Shown one piece after another: positions 26,451 through 34,468 of a stretch of 64,000 bases of DNA (position 1 is its first letter; every line of letters starts with the position of its first letter). The position numbers were made by a program, and so were the translations under genes. The notes under the pieces were generated by a model. That model ran no database searches. It was not told where the DNA came from and worked only from the letters and a program-made list of their open reading frames with translations. Location of the stretch: assembly GCA_018222605.1 (NCBI GenBank), contig JAAEZZ010000007.1, forward strand, positions 98,522 through 162,521, in the 5' to 3' direction. This DNA comes from Alphaproteobacteria bacterium. Its GTDB lineage: Bacteria; Pseudomonadota; Alphaproteobacteria; Caulobacterales; Hyphomonadaceae.

Positions 26451-26520
26451 CTTGCAGTTACTTTTGCGGCCTGTTAGGCCGGGCCGCGAATGAGTGACTA
26501 AAAGTTGAGGAGCAGACTGA

Positions 26521-28560
26521 ATGTTGAGGGGTATAATCTTGTGCGGGGCGGCTGTCATGGCGCTGGCCATGGGTGCAGCGGCACAGGGCGCGGATGATGC
26601 GGAGCTGATCGAGGATGTGGTCGTCGTGGTCGGGGAAACCACGAACGTCCTGATCGATGCAGACCAGATCGAGAAGACGCAGGCCAATGATCTGGCAGAC
26701 ATTTTCCGCCAGACGCCCTCTGTCTCTGTCGGCGGTTCTATCGGCATTGCGCAGAAGGTTTATGTGCGCGGTCTGGAAGATACGCTGCTGAATGTCACTG
26801 TGGATGGCGCGCCGCAAACGGGCACCCTGTTCCACCATATCGGCCGGGTACAGATCGAACCGGAACTCCTGAAAAAGGTTGAGCTGCAGGCTGGCGCGGG
26901 CGAGGCCACGGCAGGCTTTGGCGCGGTCGGCGGGGCAATCCGCTTCCGCACTAAAAGTGCCAGTGACCTGCTGGAAGATGGTCAGCGGTTTGGCGGCATG
27001 GTCCGCGGCAGCTGGTTTAGCAATGATGGCTACAAGGCCAGCCTGACCGGCTATGGCAAGCTGACCGAGAATTGGGATCTGCTCGGCTCGCTCGTCTATG
27101 TTGACCGCGATAACATGAAGGATGGCGATGGCGACACGCTCTACGCCACCGCGGCTGAACAGATGCTGGGCTTTGTCAAACTGTCCGGCGAGCTTGCGCC
27201 AGATCACTACCTCTCCGTCAGTTATGAGCGGCGTGAAGAGGAGGGGGATTTCAGTGCACGTCCAAACTGGCCGGCACTGGAAAACGATACGCTGTTCCCT
27301 TCGGAAGCCGTGCGCGAAACGATTGTCGGGAATTACCGTAACGAGCTGAGCAACATGCTGAACATGGATGCGACGGCCTATTACACAACCTCCGAATTCC
27401 AGCAGAACCGCTTCGACCGCTGGGGTATGTATGGCGGTGATTTGGAAACCTATGGCTTTGACCTGCGCAATACCAGCAAGTTCGGCGCACATCGCCTCGT
27501 CTATGGTATTGAGCATCGCAACGACACCGTCTCCAGTGAGTATCAGGCCGAAGACTCCGTCTGGCAGGATTGGGCGTGGGATCCGAATGTCGGCGCCTTC
27601 AAGGAAGAGGGAAAGCTCTGGGCCGGTTATGTTCAGGGGCATTTTCAGCTGACGGATAAATTCCTGCTCAGCGCCGGTGGCCGGTATGATTCCTATGAAC
27701 TGGACCTCGTCACCTATGATGAGGAAACCTCCAGCGACGGCTTCAGCGGAAACATCGGCGTGCTGTATGATTTGACGCCAGACCTTGCGCTCTCCGCGGG
27801 CTACGCGCAGGCCTTCCGCGGCAAGGAAGTCGGCGATTCCTTCACACTGGAAAAACAGCCGGGCCGCCTGCGTCTGCAGCCGGGGCTCGACCCCGAACGC
27901 GTCGACAATACTGAGGCCGGCCTCGTCTATGACAATGGCCAGCTGCGCGCGGGGGCATCTGTGTTCTCGATGAAGATTGATGATGTGATCATGGACCAGC
28001 TCGGTGGTCTCGGCGCGCCGCAGGATGCGACCTATTACGAAAATGTCGGCGAGTTTGAAACGGAAGGTGTTGAACTGCGCCTCGGCTATAGCTGGCAAAG
28101 CCTGTCGGCAGACCTCTTCTACACCGCTTATGATTCAGAGCTGAACGGTCATGATGTCGAAGGCTATGAGGAAATCGGCCTGGCAAACACATCCGGCGAC
28201 CAGTGGAACTTCAATATCGCCTGGATGCCAACCGACATGCTTAATCTGGGCCTGAATGTGCGCCATGTGGAAGATCTGAACGATATTGTCGTGCTGTACC
28301 GCGCGGTGGAGCTGGGCTGGATCGACTCCCTGCAGACCGTTGACAAGCCGGGCTATACGGTCACAGACATCTACGCCGAATGGCGTCCGGAGGCCGTGCC
28401 GGGTCTGCGTCTGAATGTTGGTGTACAGAACCTGTTTGACGAGCTTTACCGCGACCATGCCAGCGTGGCCGACTATAATGCCATCCTCGGCTGGGAAGGT
28501 GTGGCCGGTGTCTATGAAGCAGGCCGCGACTTGCGCATCTCGATCGGCTACGATTTTTGA
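26521..28560 (+). CDS. TonB-dependent outer-membrane receptor (probable iron/siderophore)
   Basis: A 679-residue receptor. The signal peptide ends near AAAQGA (about 25). A TonB-box-like run EDVVVVVGE (about 35-43) precedes the plug domain (about 45-160: NDLADIFRQTPSVSVGG, KVYVRGLEDTLLNVTVDG, AGAGEATAGFGAVGGAIRF). A 22-strand barrel ends in ISIGYDF with the usual terminal phenylalanine. It imports a ligand using TonB energy. The PepSY membrane protein encoded immediately downstream and the Fur-like site suggest a ferric siderophore or haem. The ATG lies behind GAGGAG. The stop overlaps the next start by one base, so the pair is translationally coupled. Confidence 0.93.
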   Translation: MLRGIILCGAAVMALAMGAAAQGADDAELIEDVVVVVGETTNVLIDADQIEKTQANDLADIFRQTPSVSVGGSIGIAQKVYVRGLEDTLLNVTVDGAPQTGTLFHHIGRVQIEPELLKKVELQAGAGEATAGFGAVGGAIRFRTKSASDLLEDGQRFGGMVRGSWFSNDGYKASLTGYGKLTENWDLLGSLVYVDRDNMKDGDGDTLYATAAEQMLGFVKLSGELAPDHYLSVSYERREEEGDFSARPNWPALENDTLFPSEAVRETIVGNYRNELSNMLNMDATAYYTTSEFQQNRFDRWGMYGGDLETYGFDLRNTSKFGAHRLVYGIEHRNDTVSSEYQAEDSVWQDWAWDPNVGAFKEEGKLWAGYVQGHFQLTDKFLLSAGGRYDSYELDLVTYDEETSSDGFSGNIGVLYDLTPDLALSAGYAQAFRGKEVGDSFTLEKQPGRLRLQPGLDPERVDNTEAGLVYDNGQLRAGASVFSMKIDDVIMDQLGGLGAPQDATYYENVGEFETEGVELRLGYSWQSLSADLFYTAYDSELNGHDVEGYEEIGLANTSGDQWNFNIAWMPTDMLNLGLNVRHVEDLNDIVVLYRAVELGWIDSLQTVDKPGYTVTDIYAEWRPEAVPGLRLNVGVQNLFDELYRDHASVADYNAILGWEGVAGVYEAGRDLRISIGYDF

Positions 28561-29747
28561 TGAGGTCGTCGCTGATCTCCAGCATCAGGCGGCCGGGCTT
28601 TCGGGTCCGGCCGCTGCTGGTTTTCTGGCACCGCTGGTTTGGCCTGTTTGCGGCCTTGTGGCTTGCGCTGATGGCGATCACAGGCTCGGCGGTCGTCTAT
28701 TATGAAGAGCTGGACAGCTGGCTGAATCCGGATCTGAGGCAGGTGGAGGTCATCACCCCGGCCTTGCCGCCGGAGACCTGGCTTGGCGCGGCCAAGGCGG
28801 AATATCCGGATCGCTTCATCCGCTTTGTCGATTTGCCGGATGCTCCGGACAAGAGCGTGCGCATTGCCATGCCCTATGTCGAGGAAGGCAAGGGCGACGA
28901 GATTGAGGTCTATGTTGATCCCTATACGGCGAAAGTTCTGGGCTATCGCGCGCATGACGTGATGAGTCTTCAGCCGCGCTATCTGATGAACTTCCTCTAT
29001 GGCCTGCACCTGGATCTGCATCTGGGCGATGCCATGTTCTGGTTCCTGGGGCTCGTCGCCTTTCTATGGATTTTTGACCATCTTGTTTCGCTGGTCCTGT
29101 CCTTTCCGGTGCTACGTAAATGGCTGGCCAGCTTCCGTGTGCGTTGGCGCTCCGGCGGGCACAAGATGACTTTCGACCTGCACAGGGCGGGCGGCCTCTG
29201 GTTCTTTCCTGTCACGCTGATGTTTGCCGTCTCGGCGGTCTATTTCAATTGGTACACTTTCTTTGTGTCGAGCGTAAACGCCGTGTCCCCGGTCACGCAG
29301 CGCGCCATCTTTACCTTGCCAACGCGCGAGACGCCGGACTTCGGTCCACCGGTCAGCTTCGCTGACGCCCTCGCCGAGGCAGGCGCGGTAGAGGGCCGAC
29401 CCGGTATCGACATGGCCAGCTACAATCCGTGGAAAGGAGTCTATGAGCTGCGCGCCTATGATCCACGCGATATCGACAATTATGGCCGGCGCATGATCGT
29501 GGTGGATGGCGAGAGCGGAAGCGTGCTCAGCGACCGGCATTCGGCAGAAGGCTCCGCTGGCGATGTGTTCATCGCCTGGCAGTATCCGCTCCATTCCGGA
29601 AAGGCGTTCGGCGGTGTCGGGCGGGCCATTATATTCGTGTCCGGAATAGCGCTCTTCATGCTCTGCGTGACAGGCATCCTGATATGGTGGCGCAAATTCA
29701 AGGCGCGGGCAAAGCGCCGGAAGACACTGCGGACCCTGTCAGTCTGA
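28560..29747 (+). CDS. PepSY-associated membrane protein (iron-uptake reductase type)
   Basis: A 395-residue inner-membrane protein with about four membrane helices: near 25-45 (FWHRWFGLFAALWLALMAI), 160-185, 210-235 and 362-384. A periplasmic PepSY-like domain lies between the first two. By family (PiuB/PepSY_TM) it works with TonB receptors, probably in reducing or releasing iron from siderophores in the periplasm. The histidines at the membrane faces (FWHRW; MNFLYGLHLDLHLGD) fit haem-ligating positions. The ATG at 28560 overlaps the receptor stop (TGATG). Confidence 0.9.
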   Translation: MRSSLISSIRRPGFRVRPLLVFWHRWFGLFAALWLALMAITGSAVVYYEELDSWLNPDLRQVEVITPALPPETWLGAAKAEYPDRFIRFVDLPDAPDKSVRIAMPYVEEGKGDEIEVYVDPYTAKVLGYRAHDVMSLQPRYLMNFLYGLHLDLHLGDAMFWFLGLVAFLWIFDHLVSLVLSFPVLRKWLASFRVRWRSGGHKMTFDLHRAGGLWFFPVTLMFAVSAVYFNWYTFFVSSVNAVSPVTQRAIFTLPTRETPDFGPPVSFADALAEAGAVEGRPGIDMASYNPWKGVYELRAYDPRDIDNYGRRMIVVDGESGSVLSDRHSAEGSAGDVFIAWQYPLHSGKAFGGVGRAIIFVSGIALFMLCVTGILIWWRKFKARAKRRKTLRTLSV

Positions 29748-29764
29748 TATCTGGAAAGGGCGGC

Positions 29765-31192
29765 CTAGAACAGGCTGCCCTGATCGCCCTTGGGTGCCGG
29801 TTTTGGCTTGGGCTTGTCCGCTTTCGGCGCAGGCTTTGGCGTGGAGGGCGAGGGTGGCGGCGCGCTTCCATCCGGCCGGGCCATGACATCGCCATCCCCA
29901 AAGCTGACCTTGAAGGCGGAGGATTTTGCCGCCACGCCAGCCGAGCGGATGAGGTTTCCGTCCGTATCCCGAACAATCGCATAGCCGCGCTTCAGCGTGG
30001 ACTGATAGGACAATGTCTCCAGCAGCTTTCCCTGGCTGGCAAGCGCCGTCTTGCGGCTGTCGATCAGGCGCATCAGGGCCGGGCGCGCGCGCACCGCCGT
30101 GTCACGCAGGCGCTGTTTCGAAGACCGGATTTCCCCGCGCAGGCTGGCCGGGCTCAGCGACTGGCGGGACAGGCGCAGGCGGGCCTTCTGGACAAGGGCC
30201 AGCGCCGCCTTTGGCAAGTTGCTGCTGGCATAGTCCAGCCGCTGGCGTTTGGTCTGCAACAGCATTTCCGGCCGCGGCAGACGGGCAGCGGCCAGCTTGT
30301 CCCTTGCCTGTCCCGTGCGGCGGGCCAGGGCGCGCTTCAGGCGCTCGCCATGCTCTCCGGTCAGCAGCAGCAGTTCGGACCGCACCGGCACGGCAATCTC
30401 GGCGGCGCCGGTCGGCGTTGGCGCGCGGGCGTCTGAGACATAATCGATCAGGGTCGTATCGGTCTCGTGGCCCACGGCGGAGATCAGCGGAATCTCGCTC
30501 TCAAAGGCCGCGCGGACAACGTTCTCTTCATTGAAGGGCCAAAGGTCTTCAATCGAGCCACCGCCGCGCGCGACGATCAGCACGTCAGGCCGGTCAGCGC
30601 CGATCATGGCGTTGAAGCCCTGGATGCCGGCAGTGATCTGCCCGGCGGCCTGATCCCCCTGCACAAGGGCCGGCCAGACGATGACGCGGACGGGGAATCG
30701 GTCGCGGATGCGGTGCAGAATATCGCGAATCACGGCGCCGGTGGGGCTGGTCACCACGCCGATCGTCTTCGGCAGGAAGGGCAGCTTCTTCTTGTGCTCG
30801 GGCGCGAACAGGCCCTCCGCGGCGAATTTCTTCTTGCGCTCTTCCAACAGGGCCATCAGCGCGCCAGCGCCCGCCGGGCGCATGGAGGAGGCCAGCATCT
30901 GATAGTTCGAGCGGCCTTCATAAATGGAGAGACGCCCGGTGGCGATCACCTCCAGGCCTTCCTCAGGGCGGAAGGGCAGCCGGTCGACCTGGCCTTTCCA
31001 CATCACCGTGTTGAGCACAGCCTTTTCGTCTTTCAGGTCGCAATACATGTGGCCGGAGCGGGCAATGGTGACGCGGCCCAGCTCTCCGCGCACGACGACA
31101 TGGTCGTAATTGGTCTCAACCGTCCGCTTCAGGCTGGCGGCGAGATCGGAAACCGACAGGGCGGCATCATTTGAGGCGGGCGGTGTTGGCAT
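29765..31192 (-). CDS. xseA: exodeoxyribonuclease VII large subunit
   Basis: Large subunit of the single-strand-specific exonuclease VII, a DNA repair enzyme. The 475 residues comprise an N-terminal OB fold (about 18-110: VVVRGELGRVTIARSGHMYCDL), the nuclease domain with GVVTSPTGAVIRDI and VARGGGSIEDLWPFNEENV (about 140-265), a long coiled-coil region, and a lysine/proline-rich C-terminal tail (about 440-470). The tail is unusual in composition but common in alphaproteobacterial homologues. The small subunit xseB is not in the window. Codons at 30244-30267 (LLQTKR region) are duplicated exactly in the 26-kb intergenic gap. Confidence 0.95.
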   Translation of the reverse strand: MPTPPASNDAALSVSDLAASLKRTVETNYDHVVVRGELGRVTIARSGHMYCDLKDEKAVLNTVMWKGQVDRLPFRPEEGLEVIATGRLSIYEGRSNYQMLASSMRPAGAGALMALLEERKKKFAAEGLFAPEHKKKLPFLPKTIGVVTSPTGAVIRDILHRIRDRFPVRVIVWPALVQGDQAAGQITAGIQGFNAMIGADRPDVLIVARGGGSIEDLWPFNEENVVRAAFESEIPLISAVGHETDTTLIDYVSDARAPTPTGAAEIAVPVRSELLLLTGEHGERLKRALARRTGQARDKLAAARLPRPEMLLQTKRQRLDYASSNLPKAALALVQKARLRLSRQSLSPASLRGEIRSSKQRLRDTAVRARPALMRLIDSRKTALASQGKLLETLSYQSTLKRGYAIVRDTDGNLIRSAGVAAKSSAFKVSFGDGDVMARPDGSAPPPSPSTPKPAPKADKPKPKPAPKGDQGSLF

Positions 31193-31325
31193 CTGCCTGT
31201 TTTGGACGCGGTTGGCAGCCGGGGCAAGGGCCCGAATGCGTCTCTACCTTTCGGAGGATGATCATAGTCGCTTAACTCCTTTTAGGGCAAAATATGCGCG
31301 CACGCAGTCTGGAGGGGACAAGGAG

Positions 31326-32333
31326 ATGGCGGATACACTTGCGTTTCAGTCAGGGACAGGTGGCTTTGACCTGGTTCAGGCCGCCGACCAATGGCTGCAG
31401 CCCATGATGGCACTGGACCGCCAATTCCGATTCGTTTTCGCCAATCGCGCCTATCAGCGCATCATGGGCAAAACCTGGAAAGAGATGGAGGGGCGTTATT
31501 TCTTTGACGTCTTCTATCACACCCCCAAGAAGAAAGCGGAAGTCGAGGCGACCTTTCGTGAAACAATGGATGGGGAAATCACCCATCTTGCCGAGCAGCC
31601 CTATGAGCTGGAACAGCCGGATGGCTCAATTCATGTGCGCACATGGCAATGGGTCCAGAAGCCGTTTTTCAATGCTGACGGTCAGGTGACGCATATCATA
31701 CAGCGCTGTGAAGATGTGACCGATCGTGTAGAGCTGATGCGCCAGAACGAGATCATGTCGAACGAGCTGGCGCACCGGATCAAGAACATGTTCTCCGTCA
31801 TCATGGCGACGGCGCGGATCTCCGGCTCGATGGCGGATGATCTTGAGGGCTTCATTGATGAGTTCAATGACCGCCTGGTCTCGATGAGCCGGGTCTATTC
31901 CAGCCTCACTACCAATGACTGGTACGGGCTGCCCCTCCGGCATATTCTGAAAGAGGAAATCGAGGCGGCTGTGCACCGGGACACATCAAGATATTCCATC
32001 TCCGGGCCGGACATCACGCTCAGCCTGAAATCGACCAAGGATGGGGCATTGATCATCCACGAACTGGTCTCAAATGCCAGAAAGTATGGGTGCTTCAGCA
32101 AGCCTGAAGGCCGTCTGGATGTACGCTGGCATCTGGAGGACGATCATCTGGTCGTCATTTGGGAGGAAAGCGGCCTGACAGGCGTGCGTCCGCCGAGCCG
32201 CAAGGGCTTTGGCAGCGTCCTGTTCCACATGTTGCCCAATCTGAAGGTCACGCGGGACTTCCGAGAGACCGGCCTTGTGGTGACGGTGCGCAGCCCGATT
32301 GGCATTTCCATCTTCGGTCAGGAAGCGGCCTGA
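31326..32333 (+). CDS. PAS-domain HWE-type histidine kinase
   Basis: A 335-residue soluble sensor kinase. One PAS domain (about 15-130: ALDRQFRFVFANRAYQRIMG, ending QRCEDVTDRVEL) precedes an HWE/HisKA_2 dimerisation helix with the phospho-accepting H150 (ELAHRIKNMFSVI). The ATPase domain has the N-box HELVSNARKYG (245-255) and the G-box RKGFGSVLF. There is no membrane segment, so it senses a cytoplasmic signal, perhaps light or redox through the PAS pocket. The ATG at 31326 has GGAGGGG eight bases before it. It diverges from xseA and converges on the second HWE kinase. HWE kinases often feed the PhyR/EcfG general stress pathway, but no phyR or ecfG is present here. Confidence 0.9.
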   Translation: MADTLAFQSGTGGFDLVQAADQWLQPMMALDRQFRFVFANRAYQRIMGKTWKEMEGRYFFDVFYHTPKKKAEVEATFRETMDGEITHLAEQPYELEQPDGSIHVRTWQWVQKPFFNADGQVTHIIQRCEDVTDRVELMRQNEIMSNELAHRIKNMFSVIMATARISGSMADDLEGFIDEFNDRLVSMSRVYSSLTTNDWYGLPLRHILKEEIEAAVHRDTSRYSISGPDITLSLKSTKDGALIIHELVSNARKYGCFSKPEGRLDVRWHLEDDHLVVIWEESGLTGVRPPSRKGFGSVLFHMLPNLKVTRDFRETGLVVTVRSPIGISIFGQEAA

Positions 32334-32378
32334 GCCCGGTCTCAATACAAGACTGCCTGAATACAAAATCCGTCTGGA

Positions 32379-34226
32379 TCAGGCCTGGCCGGCGCGTTCG
32401 GTCAGCAGGTTTGTCATGTGCCCGATAAGGCGCTGCGTCAGGATAGGCTTTGTCAGGAACGGGCTGTTCTCATAGGCCTTGCCGGCGGTATCGCGTGAAC
32501 TACCGGACACGGTGACGAAGGGGATGCCCGCCTTCATCAAACGTTCAGCCACCGGGTCTGCCGTCTCACCCGCAAGGTCCACGTCCACAACTGCGCCGTG
32601 ACACTGCACCTTGTCCAGCAGCTGAAGCGCTTCGTAGACAGAGCCCACCGGGCCAATCACTTCATACCCTGAATCCTCAAGCGCCGCTGCGACGTCAATC
32701 GCAATGATGGCCTCGTCTTCCACGACCAGAATGCGCTGGATCTGCTTGGCGTTCTGGGGAACGGGAACGATTGGGGCGGGGGCATGCATTTCCTCTGTCT
32801 GCGGAACATGATCTTCGCTCTTGAAGTCATCCTCAAAGACACGGTCGTCAATGCTGCGCAAATGCCAGCGGACGCCCTCTGGCAGGAATTCCAGATTCAC
32901 AGGCTGGCCAAAGGCGATGCGAGCCATTTTCTCTATGACCGTGGACCCAAAGCCGCGGCGCTCAGGCGTTGTGACAGGCGGGCCGCCCTCTTCGCTCCAG
33001 GTAATGTCGAACTTGCCGGTGCCGTTCCGCAGTACATTCCACGCGATGGTGACCGTGCCGGTATCATTCGACAGGGCCCCATACTTGCCGGCATTCGTGG
33101 CCAGTTCATGGAGCGCCATGCCCAGGGACTGGGCGGCTGCGGAGGTCAGGCGGACATGCGGACCCTTCAGGAAAATCCGAGTGCCAATCAAATCCTTGAA
33201 GTGGGCCAGTTGTGAGTTGACGATTTCATCCACGCGCGCACCACGCCAGCCGGAATGGACCAGCAGGTCCTGGCTGGAGGCCAGCGACTGCATCCGCTCA
33301 GAGAAACGGGGCATGAAGTCTTCATGGGTGCTGGCCGTCTGGCGGGCAATGGCCTGCACCAGGGTGATCATGTTCTTGGAGCGGTGATTGACCTCGTTCA
33401 TCAGGAACTGGATCTGCTCTTCGTGCTGTTTCTGGTCTGTGATGTCCGTGTTCGTCCCAAACCACAGGGCCAACTCCCCCTCCTTGTCATAGACTGGCAG
33501 GGCGCGCGACAGGAACCAGCGGAACTTGCCGTCTGCGCCGCGCAGGGGGAAGGTCTCTTCCCACGGCTCGCCAGTGTCCCAGGAATGCTGGATCGTGGTG
33601 GTCACGCGATCAATATGGCTCGGATGGTGCAGCTTTTGCCAGCCCCAGCCCTTTACTTCTTCCAGCGTGGTGCCGGTATATTCGTACCAGCGTTTGTTGT
33701 ACCAGAAAATCAGGCCTTCCTTGTTGGCCATCCAGGCCAGCTGGGGAATGTTGTCGGCAAGCGCTTCGAACCGCTCCTGGCTTTCCTGAAGCTGTTGCTG
33801 GTCTTCATACTGGCTGGTGATGTCACGCACGATCTTTGACGCGCCGACAATCTTGCCGTCGTCATCATGGATCGGAGAGATGGTGACGATAATGCGCAGC
33901 TTGCGTTCGTCCCGGTGCAGCCGGATCGTTTCATGGTTGCGGACGGTTTTGCCGGCCTTGACGCTGGACAGGATATCGTCGGCTTCCTGTTGCCGGTCCG
34001 CCGGGATCAGCAGGCGCACAGAGCGACCGATTACCTCTTCAGGCTTGTAGCCGAAAACACGTTCTGCGGCCGGATTCCAGCTCGCAATGGTGCCGTCCAG
34101 CGCCGTCGAGATGATTGCGTCTGAGGAAGATTGAATGATTGCGCCGAGCCAGGAACTTTCCGATGCCGATACGATCGGGGGGGCAGTTGCCGGTCCGGGA
34201 GCAGTGGGGCGTTTAGTGCGCGCCAT
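32379..34226 (-). CDS. hybrid HWE histidine kinase with two PAS domains and a receiver
   Basis: A 615-residue soluble kinase. PAS 1 lies at about 25-145 (IIQSSSDAIISTALDGTIASWN) and PAS 2 at about 155-270 (LADNIPQLAWMANKEGLIFWYN). The HWE dimerisation helix follows with H281 in NEVNHRSKN. The ATPase domain has ALHELATNAGKYGALS and a G-box at RRGFGSTVI. The C-terminal receiver domain (about 500-615) has its phospho-acceptor at D548 in VVDVDLAG. The ATG at 34226 is preferred over one seven codons upstream because GGGAG precedes it. The arrangement matches blue-light and stress HWE kinases, but no LOV-type photoactive cysteine motif (NCRFL) is seen. It converges on the shorter HWE kinase. Confidence 0.92.
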   Translation of the reverse strand: MARTKRPTAPGPATAPPIVSASESSWLGAIIQSSSDAIISTALDGTIASWNPAAERVFGYKPEEVIGRSVRLLIPADRQQEADDILSSVKAGKTVRNHETIRLHRDERKLRIIVTISPIHDDDGKIVGASKIVRDITSQYEDQQQLQESQERFEALADNIPQLAWMANKEGLIFWYNKRWYEYTGTTLEEVKGWGWQKLHHPSHIDRVTTTIQHSWDTGEPWEETFPLRGADGKFRWFLSRALPVYDKEGELALWFGTNTDITDQKQHEEQIQFLMNEVNHRSKNMITLVQAIARQTASTHEDFMPRFSERMQSLASSQDLLVHSGWRGARVDEIVNSQLAHFKDLIGTRIFLKGPHVRLTSAAAQSLGMALHELATNAGKYGALSNDTGTVTIAWNVLRNGTGKFDITWSEEGGPPVTTPERRGFGSTVIEKMARIAFGQPVNLEFLPEGVRWHLRSIDDRVFEDDFKSEDHVPQTEEMHAPAPIVPVPQNAKQIQRILVVEDEAIIAIDVAAALEDSGYEVIGPVGSVYEALQLLDKVQCHGAVVDVDLAGETADPVAERLMKAGIPFVTVSGSSRDTAGKAYENSPFLTKPILTQRLIGHMTNLLTERAGQA

Positions 34227-34384
34227 AGGGAGAGCTCCCGTTTCCATAATTGTCGCGTGATGTCACGCCGTCATATGGAAGAGAATATCAATTATCCAGG
34301 CGGCTTGTCTATAACCCTGATCAAGCCCCTCTGCGCGTATATGCAGATGACTAAACCGATGAAGTGCCTTGTTTGATATGCTAT

Positions 34385-34426
34385 TTTCAGCCGGTCCTGT
34401 GCCTGAAAGGACAAGACCGGCTGAAA
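34385..34426. terminator. 12-bp inverted repeat between convergent-side genes
   Basis: TTTCAGCCGGTC (34385-34396) and GACCGGCTGAAA (34415-34426) are perfect inverse complements around an 18-base loop. It lies about 40 bases past the stop of the TadG-like gene, reading left, and in front of the kinase gene. It is probably an mRNA 3'-end structure; no clear T-run follows. Confidence 0.5.
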
Positions 34427-34468
34427 GTATCTCAAGCGCCTGACCTGGCAGGGGTGCGCCACGTGTGA

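Larger units (their letters stand above)
25986..26520. other. structured gene-free interval with small-RNA character
   Basis: A 535-base gap upstream of the TonB receptor without a convincing protein gene. It holds a leftward intrinsic terminator (26023-26047), an 11-bp perfect inverted repeat (26192-26202 with 26275-26285) enclosing GC-rich hairpins, and a 24-base exact copy of an xseA segment (26292-26315). A bidirectional terminator hairpin (26322-26362) and a Fur-like site (26436-26450) follow. A 27-residue minus-strand frame (26078-26161, starting MHRHAIPL) could be a leader peptide. None of the standard RNAs I looked for (SRP RNA, RNase P, tmRNA, cobalamin riboswitch) matches. Confidence 0.55.

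Noticed and set aside
26458-28098. 546-aa frame antisense to the TonB receptor
   Set aside because: The receptor reading has signal peptide, plug and barrel motifs; the antisense frame has none.
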